From contig LFMX01000037.1 in assembly GCA_001184405.1 (NCBI GenBank), positions 1 through 49,991 of the forward strand: DNA of 49,991 nucleotides, read 5' to 3'. The stretch is from Candidatus Burkholderia humilis. Its GTDB lineage: Bacteria; Pseudomonadota; Gammaproteobacteria; Burkholderiales; Burkholderiaceae. This document shows positions 1 through 9,961 of this stretch, in pieces; within the stretch, counting starts at the first letter, position 1; each line of letters starts with the position of its first letter. A program made the position numbers and the translations under genes. A model generated the notes under the pieces. That model was not told where the DNA came from and made no database searches. It worked only from the letters and a program-made list of their open reading frames with translations.

Positions 1-1792
<1,792 letters not shown>

Positions 1793-1816
1793 GCGGTTTT
1801 TTTGTAGGTCGATGGG

Positions 1817-1854
1817 ATGCGGCTTCGGGATGGTGTCCGGAGCCGCATTTTTTT
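1817..1854 (+). terminator. Rho-independent terminator after katG
   Basis: A 10-bp stem (ATGCGGCTTC pairing with GGAGCCGCAT, one T-G wobble) is followed by a run of seven T. It begins 25 bases after the katG stop and ends katG transcription before the convergent LysR gene. Confidence 0.8.
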
Positions 1855-1872
1855 GCGTAGATCGAAAGGCCG

Positions 1873-2806
1873 CTAGCGTCCTTTATCCTCCAAAAAGCTC
1901 TGCGCCAATTGCTTCCACAAATGATCCGCCGCCGGCGACAGCCTGCGCCCGACGCGCGTCATCATCTGACTGGAAACCCCGCCGCGATCGGATGATCGAT
2001 CGGCACCGCCGCCAGTTCGCCCAAAATCAATCCCGCGCCGCGCCGTAATCGACGACATGAACGCGACGCCCAGCCCCGCCGCCAGCGTCTGCGCCGTGTT
2101 GAACAAGTCCACGCGATACGCCGGGATTACGGTCAGCCGAACATCGTCGAGCAGGGATTGCACGAAGTGCTGCACGCCGAACGCTTCGGTCATGAAGATC
2201 AGCCGCTCGTGCGCCAGCTCTTCCGGCGTGACTTTGGACATCGACGCGAAGCGATGCATCGGCGCGACCACTGCGCACAGCGGCCGCGCCGCGAACGGAT
2301 GGATGCGCCATCGCGGGATCGTCGGCGGAGCGCGCACACAGGCCAATATCGACGGCATCGTCACGCACGAGCGACGCGACCACCGGCGTCGGCCCTGAGC
2401 GGATCTCGACGAGAATGTCGGGATACATCATCGAAAAACGCTGCAACGCCCGCGCAATCAGATTGCCGATGAATCCCTCGCCGACGCCCAGCGCCACGCG
2501 TTTGCGCCGCAAGTGCTGGTATTCCTCCAGCCGCGCGGCGAGATCGCGCTGACGGCGCTGACCATCGCGGTAATGATCGATTAGCACCTGACCGATTTCC
2601 GTCACCACGATATGCCGGCCGCGCCGCTCGATCAGCAGAAAACGCCGCCACCGCTCCAACGCCGCCACCTGTCGACTGATCACCGATGGATTCACGCCCA
2701 GCGTTTCCGCCGCCATGCGCACGCCGCCCGTCGCGAAAATCTCCGCGAGATAGCGCAGCGACCGCTCGCCGATGTCGTCAATCAAATCGCCCATTTTGTT
2801 GCTCAC
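1873..2806 (-). pseudogene. LysR-family transcriptional regulator, multiply frameshifted
   Basis: The N-terminal winged HTH reads well (RSLRYLAEIFATGGVRMAAE, then NPSVISRQVAALE), followed by the start of the substrate-binding domain. The frame shifts at about 2305-2315 (VDIGLCARSADDPAMA continues as IHPFAARPLCAVVAPMH in another frame), again at about 2031-2033 (an extra G in CGCGGGATT; the other frame gives GLILGELAAVPIDHPIAAG), and returns at about 1971-1980 before ending in VGRRLSPAADHLWKQ and TAG. At least three indels make a full-length product impossible. It is divergent from the amidohydrolase at 2930, the classic position for a LysR activator of that gene; a perfect palindrome lies directly upstream of its start. 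No ligand can be assigned. Confidence 0.88.
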
Positions 2807-2825
2807 TGTTGCTCTGAAAGCAACA
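2807..2825. promoter_or_regulatory. LysR-type operator palindrome
   Basis: TGTTGC-N7-GCAACA is a perfect 19-bp inverted repeat of the LysR T-N11-A type. It abuts the LysR start codon and lies about 105 bases upstream of the amidohydrolase start, as expected for an autoregulatory and activating site. The operator is intact although its regulator gene is broken. Confidence 0.6.
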
Positions 2826-2929
2826 TTTTGGATGCGTTCCAGTCATCAGTCGAGGTTTTCGTCGGTGCAATACTCAGCGCTCAGTCGTTGCATTCACACA
2901 AGACGCACAAGAAAGAGGAGCTCCACGTC

Positions 2930-4120
2930 ATGCAGGAAAGCCGTTATTGCGAAGTCGCCGATCTCGTCGATGCCAAGCCGCAACTCGATGAAATCCGTCA
3001 TCACATCCATCAGCATCCGGAGTTGTCGTACGAAGAGGCGGCGATATCGCGCTTCGTCGCGGACAAGCTCGAAGCGTGGGGATTCGAGGTGACGCGCAAT
3101 ATCGGCGGGCATGGGCTGGTGGCATCGCTGAAAAACGGCACGAGCACGCGCACCGTGGGCGTGCGCGCCGACATGGATGCGCTGCCGATCCACGAGCAAA
3201 CCGGCTTCGCGTACGTGAGCGTGCACGACGGCAAGATGCACGCGTGCGGCCACGACGGTCACACGACCGTGTTGCTCGGCGCGGCGCAACAGCTCGCCAA
3301 AACGCGCAATTTCGATGGCACCGTGCATCTGATTTTTCAGCCGGCGGAGGAAGCCGGTTCGGACAGCGGCGCGGAACGCATGATCGCGGACGGCCTGTTC
3401 GAGCGCTTTCCTTGCGAAGCGATTTTTGGGCTGCACAATCATCCGGGCGTCGCGGCCGGCACGTTCGGCTTTCGCGCCGGACCGCTGATGGCCGCGTGCG
3501 ATACGGTGAAGCTGCGCATCATCGGCAAAGGCGGGCATGCGGCGCGTCCGCATCTCGCGGTCGATCCGGTCGTGGTCGGCAGCAGTATCGTGATGGCGTT
3601 GCAGACGGTCGGCGCGCGCAATATCGATCCGAACGAAGCGGCGGTCGTGACCGTCGGCGCGTTCCGCTCGGGCCACGCGGCGAACGTCATTCCCGAAGAC
3701 GCGACGCTCGAAATGAGCGAGCGCTCGTTCTCTCCGACGGTGCGCGAAACGCTCGAAAAGCGCATTCGCGCGCTGATCGAAGCGCAGACGGCGGCGTATG
3801 GCGCGACGGTCGAGATCGACTTTATCCGCGGCTATCCGGTGCTCATCAATAGCGAGGCGGAAACGGAATTTGCACGTCAGGTCGCGGAAGAACTCGTCGG
3901 ACCGGAGCACGTGATTTCGCCGTTTCCGCCGATCGCGGGCAGCGAGGATTTCGCGTACTACCTGCAAAAAGTGCCCGGCTGTTTCGTGCGGCTCGGCAAC
4001 GGCGAAGGACGTCCGATGCTGCACAACGCGCGCTACGACTTCAACGACGACAACCTCACGATCGGCGCGGCGTTCTGGACGCGTCTGGTCGAACGTTTTC
4101 TGAGCGGAGATCGCGCATGA
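2930..4120 (+). CDS. M20-family amidohydrolase (hippurate/N-acyl amino acid hydrolase type)
   Basis: A 396-residue zinc aminoacylase/carboxypeptidase of peptidase family M20 that hydrolyses N-acyl amino acids, hippurate or similar amides in the cytoplasm. Metal ligands are seen in HACGHDGH (residues 104-111; Cys106, His108) and in PAEEAGS (Glu141); the dimerisation domain contains GKGGHAARPH, and the C-terminal catalytic part GSEDFAYYLQKVPG. The start ATG at 2930 is chosen because AAAGAGGAG lies 9 bases upstream; an in-frame extension to 2612 would overlap the divergent LysR gene and is unlikely. It overlaps the following MHS transporter by ATGA, so the two are one operon for uptake and hydrolysis of an amide substrate, probably once controlled by the adjacent LysR protein. 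No lesion is visible. The exact substrate is unknown. Confidence 0.92.
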   Translation: MQESRYCEVADLVDAKPQLDEIRHHIHQHPELSYEEAAISRFVADKLEAWGFEVTRNIGGHGLVASLKNGTSTRTVGVRADMDALPIHEQTGFAYVSVHDGKMHACGHDGHTTVLLGAAQQLAKTRNFDGTVHLIFQPAEEAGSDSGAERMIADGLFERFPCEAIFGLHNHPGVAAGTFGFRAGPLMAACDTVKLRIIGKGGHAARPHLAVDPVVVGSSIVMALQTVGARNIDPNEAAVVTVGAFRSGHAANVIPEDATLEMSERSFSPTVRETLEKRIRALIEAQTAAYGATVEIDFIRGYPVLINSEAETEFARQVAEELVGPEHVISPFPPIAGSEDFAYYLQKVPGCFVRLGNGEGRPMLHNARYDFNDDNLTIGAAFWTRLVERFLSGDRA

Positions 4121-5408
4121 ACGCCACGACGCCATCGCTTTCCCGCACGTCCGGACACGATGCGCAGATGTCGCCCGCGCAGCAGCGCAAGATCGTGTTC
4201 GCGGCGGTCATCGGCAACTTGCTCGAATTTTTCGATTTCACCGTCTACAGCTATTTTGCGCTGACCATCGGCAAGCAGTTTTTCCCGTCGAACGATCCGA
4301 TCACGTCGTCGCTGTTCGCGTTCGCGGTGTTCGCCATCGGTTTCGTGATGCGTCAGCTCGGCGGAATCGTGCTCGGCCGCTATGCCGATCGCGCCGGCCG
4401 CAAGCCCGCGCTCACGCTTACCATTTTGTTGATGGCGATCGGTCTTGCGCCGGCGTACGCGCAGATCGGCTTGGCCGCGCCGATTCTGATCGTCGTCGCG
4501 CGACTGGTGCAGGGTTTCGCGCAAGGCGACGAGTTCGGCGCGGCTACCGCCACGCTCCTCGAAATGGGCGGCGCGAAAAGCCGCGGCTTTCGCGCGAGCT
4601 GGCAGTTGGCGAGCCAGGGCGCGGGGGCGCTGCTCGGCTCGGGTCTCGCGGCGAGCCTCGGCTTTCTGCTGTCGGACGACACCATGCATAGCTGGGGCTG
4701 GCGCATCCCGTTTTTGATGGGCACGCTGATCGCGCCGGTCGGCATCTATTTGCGTCGTCATATTCAGGAAGAAGCGCCCGCCGCGAAAGCCGTCGCCACG
4801 CGCGACGATCCGAAGCGCGGCCTACGTGCGCAACTGGTTCCTCACGATCTTCTCGATCATGGGCATGTCCGTCTCGACATACGTGATGATGTATTACATG
4901 CCGACGTACTGCATCCAGTACCTCGGCCTGCCATCGAAGATGTCGATGCTCGCGGGTGTCGCATCCAGCGTGATTTCGCTCGTGATGTGCCCGATCTACG
5001 GCGCGTGGTCGGATCGCATGGGCAGCACAAGCCGCTGCGCTGATCGGGCGCATCGCGTTGATCGTGCTGCTGTATCCCGCGTTCTGGGTGATGACGCATT
5101 TTCCGACGCTGCCGGTCGTGCTCGCCGCGCTGATCGTGCTGATGCTCTGCTGCTACACGATGGGCTCCGCGCCCGCCTATGCGCTGATGCCCGAGAACTT
5201 CCCGAAGCATCTGCGCGCGGGCTATATGTCCAGCGCTTACGCCATTGCAGTGTCGTCGTTCGGCGGCACGGCGCAACTCGTCGCGGCGTGGCTGATTCGC
5301 GCGACGGGCAACAAGATGGCGCCCGCGTGGTACATGATCGGCTGCGTGTTGATTTCGCTGATCGCCGTGTCGATGTTCGAGGAAACAGGCGGGAAATCGC
5401 TCGACTGA
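4117..5408 (+). pseudogene. MHS-family MFS transporter, frameshifted
   Basis: A metabolite:H+ symporter of about 430 residues. The N-terminal half is clear: AAVIGNLLEFFDFTVYSYFA, the loop motif GRYADRAGRKPALT and RLVQGFAQGDEFG. The frame shifts at about 4822 (to YVRNWFLTIFSIMGMSV) and again at about 5025-5037 (RMGSTSR should continue as HKPLALIGRIALIVLLYP). The C-terminal helices to PAWYMIGCVLISLIAVSMFE are preserved but in a third frame. The ATG overlaps the amidohydrolase TGA, so it would have imported the hydrolase substrate. Total length matches the family, so only small indels are involved. Without a working transporter the intact hydrolase may be on its way to loss. Confidence 0.88.
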
Positions 5409-5429
5409 GTTTCTCCGTTCTCGATGAAC

Positions 5430-5459
5430 GAAAACGCCCGGCATCGACCTGGCGTTTTC
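5430..5459 (+). terminator. Terminator-like hairpin
   Basis: A perfect 9-bp stem, GAAAACGCC and GGCGTTTTC, with a 12-base loop, lies 21 bases after the MHS transporter stop. Its 3' arm carries four T; no longer T-run follows. Confidence 0.6.
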
Positions 5460-5507
5460 ATTTAAGCGCTGAATGTAATAAGTTGCTACACTTTCGCCAT
5501 TTTCGTG

Positions 5508-5526
5508 AATAATAATCATTATTATT
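5508..5526. promoter_or_regulatory. Fur box (iron-responsive operator)
   Basis: AATAATAAT-C-ATTATTATT is a perfect 9-1-9 inverted repeat that closely follows the 19-bp Fur consensus GATAATGATAATCATTATC. It lies 77 bases upstream of the DUF3649 start at 5603 in otherwise GC-rich DNA, so the DUF3649-PepSY-DUF3325 operon is predicted to be repressed by Fur with iron. Confidence 0.85.
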
Positions 5527-5602
5527 AATGCGATCCCTCTGTCGCGGCTTCAACTCAGCCTATGAACCACACGCCTTTCTCCCATCAACGGAACGCGCGC
5601 CG

Positions 5603-5869
5603 ATGAAAGCCGTGCCGTTGATTTTACGCATCGTCGCGGCGATGTTCGGCGGTTACGCGCTCGCCGCCTTGACCAGTGTCACCATGCTCGCCCTGCCGAT
5701 GGACAAGCCGCAAGCCGTCCTGACCGGCATGTTGTCGAGCTTCATCGTCTATGTGTGCGCGGTGATTTGGGTGTTCGCCGTGCGCAGCGCGCGGCGCGCG
5801 TGGCTCGGTTTGATCGTTGCGGCCGTGCCCTTGCTGGCGGCGTGGACCGTGTGGGGAGGCCGCGCATGA
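5603..5869 (+). CDS. DUF3649 small membrane protein of an iron-uptake operon
   Basis: An 88-residue inner-membrane protein with three predicted helices (about 5-27, 38-60, 66-83; LILRIVAAMFGGYALAAL at the N-terminus). DUF3649 proteins are found with PepSY and DUF3325 proteins near TonB-dependent siderophore receptors; the molecular role is not known. ATG 5603 (MKAVPL) is chosen over an in-frame ATG at 5528 because the latter falls at the edge of the Fur box. The stop overlaps the next start as ATGA, indicating translational coupling. The gene is intact, but no TonB receptor is present beside it. Confidence 0.8.
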   Translation: MKAVPLILRIVAAMFGGYALAALTSVTMLALPMDKPQAVLTGMLSSFIVYVCAVIWVFAVRSARRAWLGLIVAAVPLLAAWTVWGGRA

Positions 5870-6808
5870 AGGCCGAACCGAAGGCGCGCGGCATCCGCCA
5901 GACGATGTCCGATCTGCACACGTGGGCGGGCCTGCTCGCCGGCTGGCTGTTCCTGACCGGCACCGTCAGCTACTTCAAGGACGAGACCTCGCAATGGGCG
6001 CGTCCGGAAGTGCGGCATCTGCAAACGACGCCCGAAGCGGCCGATGTCGCGGATCGCGTCGCGGCCACGCTCGGTGCGCTCGCGGCGGGCACGACGCAGA
6101 TGAGCTTCGATTTGCCGTCGTCGCGCACGAGCGTGGTCAGCGTGTTCTGGCGCTCGCCGCCCGGCGCGAAGGACAAGCGCCCGTTCCAGCAAGACACGTT
6201 CGATCCCGAAACCGGCGCGCGTTCGCCCTCGCGCGATACGCTCGGCGGCGAGTTCTTCTACCGCTTCCATTTCCAGTTCTATTACATGCCCGCGCTGTGG
6301 GGCCGCTGGATCGCGGGCTTTTGCGCGATATTCATGCTCGTCGCGATCGTGAGCGGCGTCATCACGCATAAAAAGATTTTTGTCGATTTCTTCACGTTCC
6401 AATGGGGCAAAGGCCAGCGTTCATGGCTCGATGCGCACAACGCGCTCTCGGTCTTCGGCCTGCCGTTCCATCTGATTTCATCGTGTGGGCCGTGACTTTG
6501 CTGTATGCGCTCGCGCGTCCGGCGAAGCGCGCGTGGGTCGAATGCTGTGGCTCGCAACGGCACTGCTCGCGCTCGTTCCCGTGCTCGATGCGCTGACGAC
6601 GAACCGTCCGCTGTGACGCAGTATCGCGGCGGGGGATTGGGTGTTCGCCGGCTTTGATCTGATGATGTGGGCATTCGCGTTGCTGCACGCCATGTTGGCG
6701 ATGCGCACGGCGCGTCATCGTCCGCGAATGAAGGCTGCGCCGAAAGCGCGCGCGGCCGTCGCCATTCCGCAAAAAGAGCGTGAGACGTTCGATAAGGAAA
6801 GCGTGTGA
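5866..6808 (+). pseudogene. PepSY-associated membrane protein, internally deleted and frameshifted
   Basis: PepSY_TM proteins of iron operons are inner-membrane proteins of about 500 residues, proposed to reduce ferric siderophores. The N-terminal part is clear: MSDLHTWAGLLAGWLFLTGT, FFYRFHFQFYYMPALWGRWI and SWLDAHNALSVFGLPFHL. At about 6477 it jumps directly to the C-terminal part (FIVWAVTLLYALARPAKRAW), so roughly 200 residues (about 600 bp) seem to be missing. A further shift lies near 6540 (to MLWLATALLALVPVLDALTT), and an in-frame TGA is at 6614-6616, after which the tail GDWVFAGFDLMMWAFALLHA reads on to TGA at 6806. The missing stretch is judged from the family, not from an alignment. 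Confidence 0.82.
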
Positions 6809-7083
6809 CGTCCCTTCTGGCCCTGCTGTTTTGCCTGATTGCCTTCGCGTTTCTGGCTGTCGCGATGGAGCGGCATCAGGAAACGCTGTTTCGTCGTCTG
6901 CTGCCTGCGGGTCAGACGCGCGGCTTTCGTATCGCGGGATGGTGCGCGCTCGTGCTCGCGCTGCGTTTCGTCGTCGATCAGAAAGGCTGGGCGCTCGGGC
7001 TAGTGAATTACAGCGGCTATACGAGCGTTGCGGCGGGACTCGTGTTCGGCGGGCTGACCGTGTACGAGCGCATGCGCGGTTAA
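6805..7083 (+). CDS. DUF3325 small membrane protein
   Basis: A 92-residue membrane protein (TSLLALLFCLIAFAFLAVAM, then AMERHQETLFRR), a DUF3325 member and the usual last gene of Fur-regulated PepSY operons. It starts at GTG 6805, overlapping the PepSY stop as GTGA. The family is thought to be an accessory of siderophore reduction or uptake; no mechanism is known. It is intact and its stop overlaps the convergent hipA stop by two bases. Confidence 0.78.
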   Translation: MTSLLALLFCLIAFAFLAVAMERHQETLFRRLLPAGQTRGFRIAGWCALVLALRFVVDQKGWALGLVNYSGYTSVAAGLVFGGLTVYERMRG

Positions 7084-8409
7084 GCGGCGAGCTTGCCGAT
7101 CAGGCGCGTCATGCCGTTGAAGATGCTCTCGGCGATGTCCATCGGAAATTCGCGCGGCACGTGCGCAGACACTTCATCGATCACTTGCGGCGTGCGCGTG
7201 ACGAGTTCATCGATCATCGCTTCGACTTTGGGCGCGCTCAGTCCCACGCGCTTGCCTTGCGTGATCCAGTTGCGCCGCTGAATTTTGCCGATCAGATAGT
7301 GCACGTTCTTGCCGCGCATGGCCATCGCGAGCCGCACGCGTTGCGCGGCAAACTGATTGCGCCCCGCGCCGATCACGGGATGCGCCGACAGCACGTCATA
7401 CAGCGGCGTCGATTCATACGCATTGCCCGGCAGATGCGCGATGCTGAAGTTCTTCGCGTGGCCATCGGTGGCGACGAGCAGCCAGAAGATCATCTGCGTC
7501 ATGAAGAAATTGCGCCGGTCGATGGCGACGCGCGTCGATCCGGACAGCACATCCATGATGTTTTCGATGCCCGGTCCGCCATCCGACTCATACTTGTGCA
7601 GCGCGGACGTGCCGGTCGCCTGACACATGTCTTCCTGCGGCAGACGCAGAATCCACGTTTTATCGCTCGATAAACGGCGATCGAAGCGCTCGACGATCAG
7701 CACTTTCTGGTCATCGAACTGCGCTATGTCGCAGCGCGCGATCGGCAATCCATACGCGGCGACGATCTTCGAGCACAGCCATTCGTTCTCCACCGATGTG
7801 CGCATGTCCGCGCGCATATTGCCGACGAGCCCGAGCGGCAGCTTGAAGATATGCGTGGTCGGCGTGCTTCCGGTCGGCAGCAGCCAGCGCCGGCCTTGCC
7901 GCAACAGTGCGGTTTTTTTCCTGGGCGCCGGCGATCGACAGACGCAAATCGTCGACGGGTTCGTGTTGACCGAGTTGCGGCGCGGAAGTCGTTTCGCGCA
8001 GGAGGCGCGCGATCTGCGCTTCACTCAGTGCGCATCCTTCGATGCTTTTCAGATCGCTCGGTTCTTCATCCGGCGGCAACATCTGAATGGTGCCGACGCA
8101 ATCGCGGCCGAGCTTCGCGAGCAATTGAAACGGCGCGATGCCGCCCGTCTGAAAACGGGTCGCAATGCGGCGGCGGATCGGTTTGCTATTGGGCAGGAGG
8201 TTATCGAAGAAATTCGTGACGACGTGCCCGCGATACCGGCTGATTGCCCGGCGTATAAGGCAGCGAAAGCGACAACGGACGCCCTTGCGGATCCGCGATC
8301 CAGTCGTCTCATAGACAAGGCGTTCGCCGCCGCTGCCTGTTTCCCAATGGCCCACAGGCAGTCCGTTCATCCACAGATCGAGCCGGCCAGTTTGCGTGCG
8401 GCGCGCCAT
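7080..8409 (-). pseudogene. hipA: HipA-type Ser/Thr kinase toxin, frameshifted
   Basis: HipA toxins phosphorylate glutamyl-tRNA synthetase and induce persistence. Motifs are complete across frames: the N-subdomain (LDLWMNGLPVGHWE), YRGHVVTNFFDNLLP, the ATP-binding loop AGAQEK-TALL, HIFKLPLG, ERFDRRL, the catalytic loop ATDGHAKNFSI and the metal-binding PLYDVLSAHP. The main break is a homopolymer A6 to A7 at about 7912-7918, between AGAQEK and TALLRQG. Two compensating shifts at about 8235 and 8308 scramble about 25 residues; the other frame there reads DWIADPQGRPLSLSLPYTPG. The gene follows hipB by 2 bases. With catalytic motifs kept but the frame broken, the toxin is inactive unless slippage on the A-run restores it. 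Confidence 0.87.
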
Positions 8410-8411
8410 GC

Positions 8412-8705
8412 TTACCAGTTCTCCCGTTTGTTTCGGGACGCGGGGCGTTTGGCCGTCGCCTTCGCTGCGACGGGCTTGACCGGACGCGCATCAGCACGAT
8501 TCAGCGCGATATCCACGCCAAGCACGCGAAAGACCTTGAATAGCCGCTCCATGCTGACCGCAGCCGGATTGGCTTCCAGTTGCGCGTAGGTCTGCTGCGT
8601 CACGCCGAGCTGGGCCGCGACATTGGCCTGCGTGAGTCCCGCGGCCTTGCGGAACCCTTGAAGGATGGGCCGCAACTGACTCAGCGTTTTGACGGGATAA
8701 TCCAC
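8412..8705 (-). CDS. hipB: HipB-type XRE antitoxin and autorepressor
   Basis: A 97-residue antitoxin with a Cro/C1-type HTH at about residues 10-65: LRPILQGFRKAAGLTQANVA, then QLGVTQQTYAQLEANPAAVS. The C-terminal tail is basic and Ala/Lys/Pro-rich. The start is GTG at 8705, with AGGAGG eight bases upstream. It neutralises HipA and represses hipBA through the four palindromes just upstream. It is intact while hipA is broken, the viable order of loss for a toxin-antitoxin pair. Confidence 0.88.
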   Translation of the reverse strand: MDYPVKTLSQLRPILQGFRKAAGLTQANVAAQLGVTQQTYAQLEANPAAVSMERLFKVFRVLGVDIALNRADARPVKPVAAKATAKRPASRNKRENW

Positions 8706-8718
8706 AAAAAAAGCCTCC

Positions 8719-8816
8719 TACAGGCTTTAGACTGTAAAGCGAAATAACAGTCTATAAGCTGTCAGGAGGAAATACAAGTTATCGGCTGTATTTTTAAAAA
8801 CAGACGATAACCTGTA
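8719..8816. promoter_or_regulatory. Array of four HipB operators in the hipBA promoter
   Basis: Four 18-bp imperfect palindromes of the form ACAG-N8-CTGT lie at 8719-8736, 8746-8763, 8773-8790 and 8799-8816, so their starts are spaced 27, 27 and 26 bases apart. Sites 1 and the reverse of 2 share a core like TTTAGACTGT; the reverse of 3 and 4 share CGATAAC. The third site has ACAA in one arm. The layout mirrors the four-operator E. coli hipBA control region (known there as TATCC-N8-GGATA), with a different half-site. The first site abuts the hipB ribosome binding site. Confidence 0.75.
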
Positions 8817-8817
8817 A

Positions 8818-9150
8818 TCATTCGCTGGACTTCAGCTCGCCCGCCGGTTGACGCTCGGGTTGCGTGGCCGCACGTTCATCGTGCCGAAGAAGCCCGCGCA
8901 CACCGCGCACGATGCGATAGCCGATCAATCCCCAACGCGTGTTGGCAATTTGCATCGACCAGGCGTAGCGGTGGTTCTGACGGCTCCAATAGGATTTGAA
9001 ACGCTCCGAGCCTGCGCCGAAATCGACATCGTAACGATGCTCGAACGCCCACTTCATGCCATGCTCCCACGCGATCGATCCCGGCCCGAACCGGCCATAA
9101 CGTAAGTCGAATCCGTCGATGACCGCGTTCGATAGCGGATTGCCGTGGCT
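8818..9150 (-). pseudogene. C-terminal fragment of a GNAT/CelD-like acyltransferase
   Basis: About 110 residues remain, including YGRFGPGSIAWEHGMKWAFE, DVDFGAGSERFKSYW and the tail GLIGYRIVRGVRGLLR. The pattern of a glycine loop, helix, then VDFGxGxExFKxxW matches the second GNAT domain of BcsL/CelD/FemAB-like N-acyltransferases, often linked to polysaccharide or cell-surface modification. The N-terminal two thirds are missing: at about 9150 the sequence changes abruptly to a catalase-like gene on the other strand. The family call rests on motif resemblance only. Confidence 0.55.
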
Positions 9151-9961
9151 CATGATGACGGCGGCGGGTACGTATCGTATCCTGTCACCGGTCGATTCAA
9201 CCTCGCCACCGCTGATGCCAAAGCCTCCGACACGATGGCGCGTGTGCGCGGTCTCAGCTTGCGTGTCGTTGCGCCGAGCGGCGAGTGGCGTGCCGCGATG
9301 ATCGACGCGCCGTTCTTTCCCGTCGCGACCGTGCAAGGCTTTTACGATCTGCAAAAAGCGCTCGCCAACAAGAGCGACCCCGACGCCATGAAAAAGTTCG
9401 CCGCCGCGCATCCGGAGATCGGCGCATTCGGCCAATGGGCGGGCAGCGCGCCGTGGACGGGCTCGTATGCCGAAGAGCGCTTCAACAGCCTCAATAGCTT
9501 TATCTTCACGAACAAAGAAGGCCGCGATCAGGTCGTGCGTTGGTCCTTTGTGCCGATCGCACCGGTCGAGAGTTTGTCGGCGGATCAGTTAAAGGCGCGC
9601 GGCGCGGACTTTCTCGATGCGGACATCACCAAGCGCGTGCAGGAAGGCCCGCAACGCTGGACGCTGGACGCTGGTCATCACGCTTGCCAATCCCGGCGAT
9701 CCCACCGCTGATCCGAGCAAGGCCTGGCCCGATGATCGCAAGACCATCGACGCGGGAACGCTCGTCGTCAGCGCCATCGAGCCGGAACCCGATGGACCGT
9801 GCCGCGATCTGAACTTCGATCCGACCATTTTGCCCGCAGGCATGCGCGTATCGGATGATCCGTTTCCCGCAGCCCGATCGGCCGCTTATGCCGTGTCGTT
9901 CAACCGCCGCGCAGCGGAAGACAAGGACTATCCGCATACGGACGCGCAAGGAGCCAAGTGA
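9151..9961 (+). pseudogene. SrpA-like catalase-related peroxidase, 5'-truncated and frameshifted
   Basis: Heme-containing catalase-related peroxidase of the SrpA type (normally about 340 residues, periplasmic or membrane-anchored). What remains starts at VSYPVTGRFNLATADAKASD and continues through FNSLNSFIFTNKEGRDQVVR. The N-terminal anchor and the first 80-90 residues, with the catalytic His region, are gone at the junction near 9150. A 7-bp tandem duplication at 9661-9674 shifts the frame; the tail then reads VITLANPGDPTADPSKAWPD and DPTILPAGMRVSDDPFPAAR to TGA at 9959-9961. The stop overlaps the cytochrome b561 start (TGATG), the usual partner of this peroxidase. It cannot be functional. 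Confidence 0.82.
9661..9674 (+). repeat. 7-bp tandem duplication inside the SrpA-like gene
   Basis: ACGCTGG occurs twice in tandem, directly after a preceding CGCTGG. Removing one copy restores PQRWTLVITLANPGDPTAD. It is a mutation typical of replication slippage, not a homopolymer sequencing error. Confidence 0.8.

Noticed and set aside
2894..4135. Long minus-strand open frame opposite the amidohydrolase
   Set aside because: Arg/His/Ala-rich translation typical of the antisense of GC-rich coding DNA; no domain.
8700..8820. CRISPR-like short spaced repeats
   Set aside because: The four 18-mers are palindromes with fixed 8-9 base gaps in a hipBA promoter, too short and dyad-symmetric for CRISPR; no other array was seen.
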